Source: an uncultured Holophagaceae bacterium (GTDB lineage: Bacteria; Acidobacteriota; Holophagae; Holophagales; Holophagaceae). Taken from it: DNA of 64,000 bases. The position numbers and the translations under genes were made by a program. The stretch covers positions 1-64,000 of the forward strand of contig CAIMFT010000105.1 in assembly GCA_903840385.1 (NCBI GenBank), given 5' to 3'. Position 1 is the first letter of the stretch. Each line of letters opens with the position of its first letter. This document shows, in pieces, positions 59,066-64,000 of the stretch. The notes under the pieces were generated by a model, which was not told the DNA's origin, did not search any database, and worked only from the letters and a program-made list of their open reading frames with translations.

Positions 59066-59797
59066 TTAGGCCTGGGGCCCCGGCTGGGCATGGAGGAGGA
59101 ACTGCACCGCACCCAGGAGGGCCACCGGGGCTGTCACGGCCCGGAGGATGCTGCGCCCCAGGGACACCGGTTGCCACCCGGCGGCGGCGAGGGCTGCAAA
59201 CTCGGCCTCGGTGATGCCCCCCTCGGGGCCACTGGTGAAGGCCAGGGGACCGGGTTGCAGGCTGGGATTGGCGCGGTCCGTGGCCAGCTCATAGGCCACC
59301 CAGCGCTGGGGGGTCGCCCAGGCTATGAGGGCCTCGAAGGGGATGGGCGGGCCCAGGTCGGGCCGGCGGCTCCGGTGGCTCTGCTCGCAGGCGGAGTGGA
59401 TGATCCGGGTCCAGCGCTCCATGCGGGCGGCGGTCTTGGCAGGGTCATACTCGCTGCGGGCATAGACCACGGGCTGGATTCGAGTGACCCCCAGCTCCAC
59501 CAGGGGCGCCAGCCACTCATCGAACAAGCTGAGCTGGGCCGGCAGGGGCAGGCAGGCCTCCAGGGCAAAGGGGGTCTCCCGGTCCTCGCTGAGGGGGGCC
59601 ACCAGGCGGGCCGTGGCCTTGGCCCGGTCCAGCTCCGCCAGGTCGGCGGACCAGGGCTGGTCACCCAGGACGACCTCCAGGGCATCCCCGGGCCGGAGGC
59701 GCAGGGCCTTGAGGTGGCGGGCCGCCTCGGCGCCCAGGGCCACCAGGGTGTTTTCCGCCGCAGGGCGGACAGCGAGGAAGAAGCGGGGCAGGCTCAC
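59066..59797 (-). CDS. rsmE: 16S rRNA (uracil1498-N3)-methyltransferase
   Basis: LPRFFLAV, GVTRIQPVVYARSEY, SACEQSHRSRRPDL, TSGPEGGITEAE, LGRSILRAVTAPVALLGAVQ. Confidence 0.92.
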   Translation of the reverse strand: MSLPRFFLAVRPAAENTLVALGAEAARHLKALRLRPGDALEVVLGDQPWSADLAELDRAKATARLVAPLSEDRETPFALEACLPLPAQLSLFDEWLAPLVELGVTRIQPVVYARSEYDPAKTAARMERWTRIIHSACEQSHRSRRPDLGPPIPFEALIAWATPQRWVAYELATDRANPSLQPGPLAFTSGPEGGITEAEFAALAAAGWQPVSLGRSILRAVTAPVALLGAVQFLLHAQPGPQA

Positions 59798-59856
59798 CCC
59801 ACCATCATCCCACGCCACCCGCCCGGCCTGGATATGCTGGATGCCCTGGAGGATCT

Positions 59857-60825
59857 TTGGTCGACGCACTGCTCCAAGCCGCCCCGTGGTGGGCCTGGGC
59901 CGGATTTCACGGCTTTGTATTCCTGATGCTGGCCCTGGATCTGGGCGTCTTCAACCGCCGGGTCCATGCCCCCACCGTGCGCGAGGCGGGGATCTGGAGT
60001 GGCGTCTGGATCTGTCTGGCGCTGCTCTTCAATGGCCTCATCTTCCAGGCTGGGGGCGCCCAGAAGGGCATGGAGTGGTTCACAGGCTACGTCCTGGAGA
60101 AGTCTCTGAGTGTGGACAATCTCTTTGTCTTCGTGCTCGTGTTCCAGGGCTTCCAGGTGGACCTGCGCCACCAGCATCGGGTGCTGTTTTGGGGCGTGCT
60201 CGGGGCCCTGATCATGCGGGCCGTGATGATCCTGGCGGGAACAGCCCTCCTGAACCGCTTCGAGTGGATGATGTATGTCTTCGGCGGCTTCCTGATCTAC
60301 ACCGGCGTGAAGATGCTGTTGGTGGAGGAGCAGGAGTCCGACCCCACCCAGAACGCCCTGGTGCGGACCTTCCGGCGGTTCGTGCCCTTCGCCGAGGATG
60401 GCGGCCACGAGCGCTTCTGGATCCGCCGAGAGGGGCGCCGTCTGGCCACCCCCATGCTGTTGGTGCTGATCACCATCGAAGTCACGGACCTGGTCTTCGC
60501 TGTGGACTCCATTCCTGCGGTGCTCGCGGTCACCCGGGACCCCTTCGTGGTCTACACCTCCAACATCTTCGCCATCATGGGCCTGCGGAGCCTCTACTTC
60601 CTGCTGGCCAAGATGATGGACCGCTTCCACCGCCTCAAGATTGGCCTGGCCGTGGTGCTGGCCTTTGTGGGCATCAAGATGTGTCTGGCCAAGTGGCTCA
60701 AGACCGGCCTGGGCATCTCGGAGCACACCCTCATCTGGACGAGCCTCGTCTTCATTGCTGCAGTGCTGGCGGGCAGCATCGTCGCCAGCCTGGCCTGGCC
60801 GGCTGAGCACGACGGGGCCGAGTGA
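59857..60825 (+). CDS. TerC-family integral membrane protein (TTG start)
   Basis: LEKSLSVDNLFVFVLVFQGF, EVTDLVFAVDSIPAVLAVT, NIFAIMGLRSLYFLL. Confidence 0.94.
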   Translation: MVDALLQAAPWWAWAGFHGFVFLMLALDLGVFNRRVHAPTVREAGIWSGVWICLALLFNGLIFQAGGAQKGMEWFTGYVLEKSLSVDNLFVFVLVFQGFQVDLRHQHRVLFWGVLGALIMRAVMILAGTALLNRFEWMMYVFGGFLIYTGVKMLLVEEQESDPTQNALVRTFRRFVPFAEDGGHERFWIRREGRRLATPMLLVLITIEVTDLVFAVDSIPAVLAVTRDPFVVYTSNIFAIMGLRSLYFLLAKMMDRFHRLKIGLAVVLAFVGIKMCLAKWLKTGLGISEHTLIWTSLVFIAAVLAGSIVASLAWPAEHDGAE

Positions 60826-61781
60826 TGCGGGTCTGGCGCCATGCCCTGGAGGATGCCCCGGCCGAGGGTCCCTTCGTGGTGACCCTGGGGACCTTCGACG
60901 GCGTGCATGCGGGACACCGACGCCTCCTCCGGCAGGCCGCTGAGCGGGCCCGCAGCATCGGCCAGCAGGCGGCGGTGGTGACCTTCGACCCCCACCCCAC
61001 GGTGGTGGTGGCGCCCCAGCGCCGCCCCCGGCTCCTCATGACCCTGGAGCAGCGCCTGGAGGCCTTCCGCTCCGAAGGGGTGGATCTGGCCTGGGTGATC
61101 CCCTTCAGCCGGACCTTCTCGGAGCTGGAGCCCCTGGCCTTCCTGGACCGCATCCAGCAGGTGCTCTCCCCTGTGGAGCTGCATGTGGGCCGGGCCTTCT
61201 GTTTTGGCCGGGACCGCAGCGGGACCGTGGAGACCCTCGAGGCCTGGGGTGCCGCCCACGGCTGCCAGGTCCACACCCTGGCCCTGCGGGCGCCGGATGG
61301 CGGCCGCCTGTCCAGCACCCGGGTGCGGGAGGCCCTGGACCAGGGGAACGTGGAGGAGGCGGCCAGCTTCCTGGGCCACCCCTACACCCTGACGGGCGTG
61401 GTGGTGGAGGGCGACCGACGCGGCCGCCACCTGGGCTTCCCCACGGCCAACCTGGCCTGGGAGCAGGAGCAGCTGCCGGGCTATGGGGTCTACGTCACCG
61501 AGGCGGTGCTGCCCAACCATGGGGGCTCCCACCTGGGGCTCACCAACGTGGGCGAGAAGCCCACCTTCGAAGGCCAGCGCCTCACGGTGGAGACCCACCT
61601 GCCAGGCTTCGTGGATGACCTCTATGGCGCCCGCATGTCCCTGCGGTTCCTGCATCGGCTGCGGGGCGAAGTGCGCTTTGCCACCGTGGATGAGCTGCGG
61701 GCCCAGATCATCGTGGACGTCGCCACGGGCACGGAATGGTGGAAGGCCCAGGGGCCAGGACAGGGCCCACAGGAGGCCTGA
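60825..61781 (+). CDS. ribF: Bifunctional riboflavin kinase/FAD synthetase
   Basis: VVTLGTFDGVHAGHRRLL, LSSTRVREAL, GRHLGFPTANL, GLTNVGEKPTFEG. Confidence 0.95.
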   Translation: MRVWRHALEDAPAEGPFVVTLGTFDGVHAGHRRLLRQAAERARSIGQQAAVVTFDPHPTVVVAPQRRPRLLMTLEQRLEAFRSEGVDLAWVIPFSRTFSELEPLAFLDRIQQVLSPVELHVGRAFCFGRDRSGTVETLEAWGAAHGCQVHTLALRAPDGGRLSSTRVREALDQGNVEEAASFLGHPYTLTGVVVEGDRRGRHLGFPTANLAWEQEQLPGYGVYVTEAVLPNHGGSHLGLTNVGEKPTFEGQRLTVETHLPGFVDDLYGARMSLRFLHRLRGEVRFATVDELRAQIIVDVATGTEWWKAQGPGQGPQEA

Positions 61782-61802
61782 GGGCCGAAGGTGGGGTGGC
61801 GC

Positions 61803-62003
61803 TCAGCTGGCGACGTCGACCCGCCAGCGGGCCAGGGGGCGCTCGGAGAGGTCCCAGAGCTGGAAGCCCTGGGGCAGGCGGCTGACACCGAGTCTTTGCC
61901 GGACCAGGGTCCGGGCGGCCTCCAGGTTGTCGGCCTCAATGGGGCCGTACTCCATGAAGTAGCCGCTGAACTTGTAGCCGTAGCTGCGAGGGGAGGTCGG
62001 CAT
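61803..62003 (-). CDS. Small hypothetical protein (66 aa)
   Basis: MPTSPRSYGYKFSGYFMEYGPIEADNLEAARTLVRQRLGVSRLPQGFQLWDLSERPLARWRVDVAS; strong promoter upstream. Confidence 0.6.
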   Translation of the reverse strand: MPTSPRSYGYKFSGYFMEYGPIEADNLEAARTLVRQRLGVSRLPQGFQLWDLSERPLARWRVDVAS

Positions 62004-62029
62004 GGGGTCTCCGGGGTTGCTGAGAATGT

Positions 62030-62058
62030 AATATTCGCCTTTTTTTCGTGTCTGTCAA
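62030..62058 (-). promoter_or_regulatory. Sigma70-like promoter for the 66-aa ORF
   Basis: Minus strand TTGACA - 17 bp - AATATT. Confidence 0.65.
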
Positions 62059-62163
62059 GGCCCCCCTCAATCTTTTTTGGCAGGCCAGATTCCCCCAGTT
62101 TGGGGCATACGGCGTGACATCAGGTGTCCAATCGGGCGACCCGGAGACCCCGGCCTGGGTCGG

Positions 62164-62781
62164 TCAGCCCTGGTTCCGGCGGTCGCCCACCACCACGGCC
62201 GGCACCCCGGCCACGATGCTCCAGGCGGGGACATCCCGGGTCACCACGGCGCCCATGGCCACCACGGCGTGGTCCCCGATGGCGACCCCGTCGGTCACGC
62301 CGGCATTGGCGCCGATCCACACATCCTGGCCCAGGGTGATCCCCCGGGAGCGGACCGGCTGGTCCCGGATGGTGCGGTCCGGCGCCAGTCCATGGTCGAA
62401 GGCATAGAGGGCCGCCCCGCTGGCGATGCGGGTGCCGTCGCCGATGGTGATGCCCTTCCGGCCGCCGTCCAGGCGGGCCCCGGCGTTGATGCTCACGTCG
62501 CAGCCCAGGGTGAGGGGGCCATGCAGGAAGGCCTGGGCCGCCACCGCACAGCGGTCCCCGATACGGACGGGTCGGCCCGGCTCACCGAAGATGGCCGCCT
62601 CCGGGGCGATGAAGCACCCGACGCCCAGCTCGACGGTCTCCATGGCCAAGAGGCGGGCCTGCACCTCGGCCTGCCAGGCCTCGGCCCAGGCTCGGTTCCG
62701 GGGCTTGAGGACGAAGTAGAGCCAGGGCATCCAGGCCAGTCGGCGCTGGTGCTGCTCTCTCAGGGCCAGGGGATCCCGCAT
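62164..62781 (-). CDS. Left-handed beta-helix (hexapeptide) acyltransferase
   Basis: Hexapeptide repeats; ...GQDVWIGANAGVTDGVAIGDHAVVAMGAVVTRDVPAWSIVAGVPA. Confidence 0.88.
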   Translation of the reverse strand: MRDPLALREQHQRRLAWMPWLYFVLKPRNRAWAEAWQAEVQARLLAMETVELGVGCFIAPEAAIFGEPGRPVRIGDRCAVAAQAFLHGPLTLGCDVSINAGARLDGGRKGITIGDGTRIASGAALYAFDHGLAPDRTIRDQPVRSRGITLGQDVWIGANAGVTDGVAIGDHAVVAMGAVVTRDVPAWSIVAGVPAVVVGDRRNQG

Positions 62782-62805
62782 GGCCTCATGGTAGCGTCCC
62801 CAGCC

Positions 62806-63366
62806 CTACCGGAGCGCGGCCTCGATGGCACTGCGAAGCTCGGTGCCGCCCGGGGTGACCTTGCTGGGGAAGGCCTTGAGCACCTGCCCATCCCGGCCCA
62901 CCAGGTACTTGTGGAAGTTCCAGGCGGGCTCGCCGTGGTGGGCGGTGAGGAACCGGTACACCGGGGCCTGGGCGGGACCCTTCACGTCCACCTTCTCGAA
63001 GAGGGGGAAGGTCACGCCGTAGTTCTTTTTGCAGAAGGCGCCGATCTGGGCTGGCGTTCCAGGCTCCTGCGCACCGAACTGGTTGCAGGGGAAGCCCAGC
63101 ACCACCAGGCCCCGGTCGGCATAGTCGGCGGAGAGCTTCTGCAGGCCCTCGTACTGGGGGGTGTAGCCGCACTCGCTGGCCACGTTCACGGCGAGGACCA
63201 CCTTCCCCTTGTAGGCGGACAGAGCCTGGGGTCGGCCGTCCAGGGTGTTGAGGGTGAGCTCATGGAGGGACATGGGGACCTTCCTTTCCTGGGCGGGCAG
63301 CAGCAGGGTGGCGGACAGGACGGCGAGGGCAAGGATTGGGCGCACGAGGGCTCCTGGCTGTTGCAT
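62806..63366 (-). CDS. Cysteine-type glutathione peroxidase with signal peptide
   Basis: VVLAVNVASECGYTPQYEGLQ, GFPCNQFGAQEPG, WNFHKYLV. Confidence 0.93.
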   Translation of the reverse strand: MQQPGALVRPILALAVLSATLLLPAQERKVPMSLHELTLNTLDGRPQALSAYKGKVVLAVNVASECGYTPQYEGLQKLSADYADRGLVVLGFPCNQFGAQEPGTPAQIGAFCKKNYGVTFPLFEKVDVKGPAQAPVYRFLTAHHGEPAWNFHKYLVGRDGQVLKAFPSKVTPGGTELRSAIEAALR

Positions 63367-63405
63367 TGGGTGCCACCCACAGCCCTGCCGTTCCGTGGCT
63401 CCGGG

Positions 63406-64000
63406 CTACTTGCGCAGCTTGAGCAGGTCCATGACGATCACGAGGAGCATGAGGGAGGCCAGCAGCAGGAAGCCCGCCGTGAGGATCTTTTCCTTCAGCT
63501 CGATGGTGAGGTCCTTCCGGCGCAGCCGCTCGAAGGTCAGCATGGCCATGTGGCCGCCGTCCAGGGCCGGGATGGGCAGGGCATTGAGAATGGCCAGCTG
63601 CAGGCTGATGGCACCACACATGAACAGGAAGACATCCCAGCCGGTCTTGGCGGCGCGGCTGCCCTGGCGGATGATGCCGATGGGCCCGGACACCTCGGCG
63701 CTGCGGGCCTGGAAGGTGACCAGCTTGCGCAGGAAGCCGAAGACCTGGCCACTCAGCTGCCAGGACTTGAGCACGGCATAGCGGCCGCCCTCCAGGAAGT
63801 CCCCAGGGCGGTAGGCCCGGCGCTCCAGGGCGAGGGGCACAGGCACGGGCATGAAGCCCAGGCGCCCCTTGCCCCCATCCAGGCGCGGGGTGAGGGGCAG
63901 CTCCAGGGGCTTGCCTTCCCGGGTGATGGAGAACAGCACGGACTCGCCGGGATGGGCCTGGATGTAGCTCACAGCCTCTTCCCACAGGGAGCCGGGAAAG
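63406..64000 (-). CDS. rseP: RIP site-2 metalloprotease (RseP-like), N-terminus outside window
   Basis: PDZ remnant plus SGPIGIIRQGSRAAKTGWDVFLFMCGAISLQLAILNALPIPALDGGH. Confidence 0.9.
   Translation of the reverse strand, partial: FPGSLWEEAVSYIQAHPGESVLFSITREGKPLELPLTPRLDGGKGRLGFMPVPVPLALERRAYRPGDFLEGGRYAVLKSWQLSGQVFGFLRKLVTFQARSAEVSGPIGIIRQGSRAAKTGWDVFLFMCGAISLQLAILNALPIPALDGGHMAMLTFERLRRKDLTIELKEKILTAGFLLLASLMLLVIVMDLLKLRK

Overview
GC-rich bacterial chromosome segment carrying the replication-origin neighbourhood; a Holophaga/Geothrix-like acidobacterium is my guess, not tested. dnaA, dnaN, gyrB and gyrA run leftward, while rpmH, rnpA, yidC, jag, mnmE and gatB run rightward. DnaA-box-like repeats sit between dnaA and dnaN, and four parS-like palindromes flank this region. 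To the left is an eight-gene aspartate-to-lysine operon (dapE-asd-lysC-dapB-dapA-dapD-aminotransferase-lysA), preceded by a clear lysine-riboswitch core. The rest is mostly housekeeping: thiG, lipA, purB, glyA, metY-like + thiS, ribD, ftsY, lon, nrdR, rsmB, two GAPDH paralogues, pfkA, rsmE, terC, ribF, rseP. Less ordinary items: a secreted barnase-like RNase plus barstar pair; a TetR operator overlapping a lipoprotein promoter; a ThiS-type sulfur carrier overlapping a MetY-like enzyme; a 1442-aa lipoprotein of duplicated Ig-like modules with a foldable 5' leader; a degenerate Asd paralogue; rare-codon islands in three housekeeping genes; and absence of recF and yidD from their usual places. 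I saw no CRISPR array, rRNA, tRNA, prophage or IS element. All family calls come from reading translated motifs; no database search was run.
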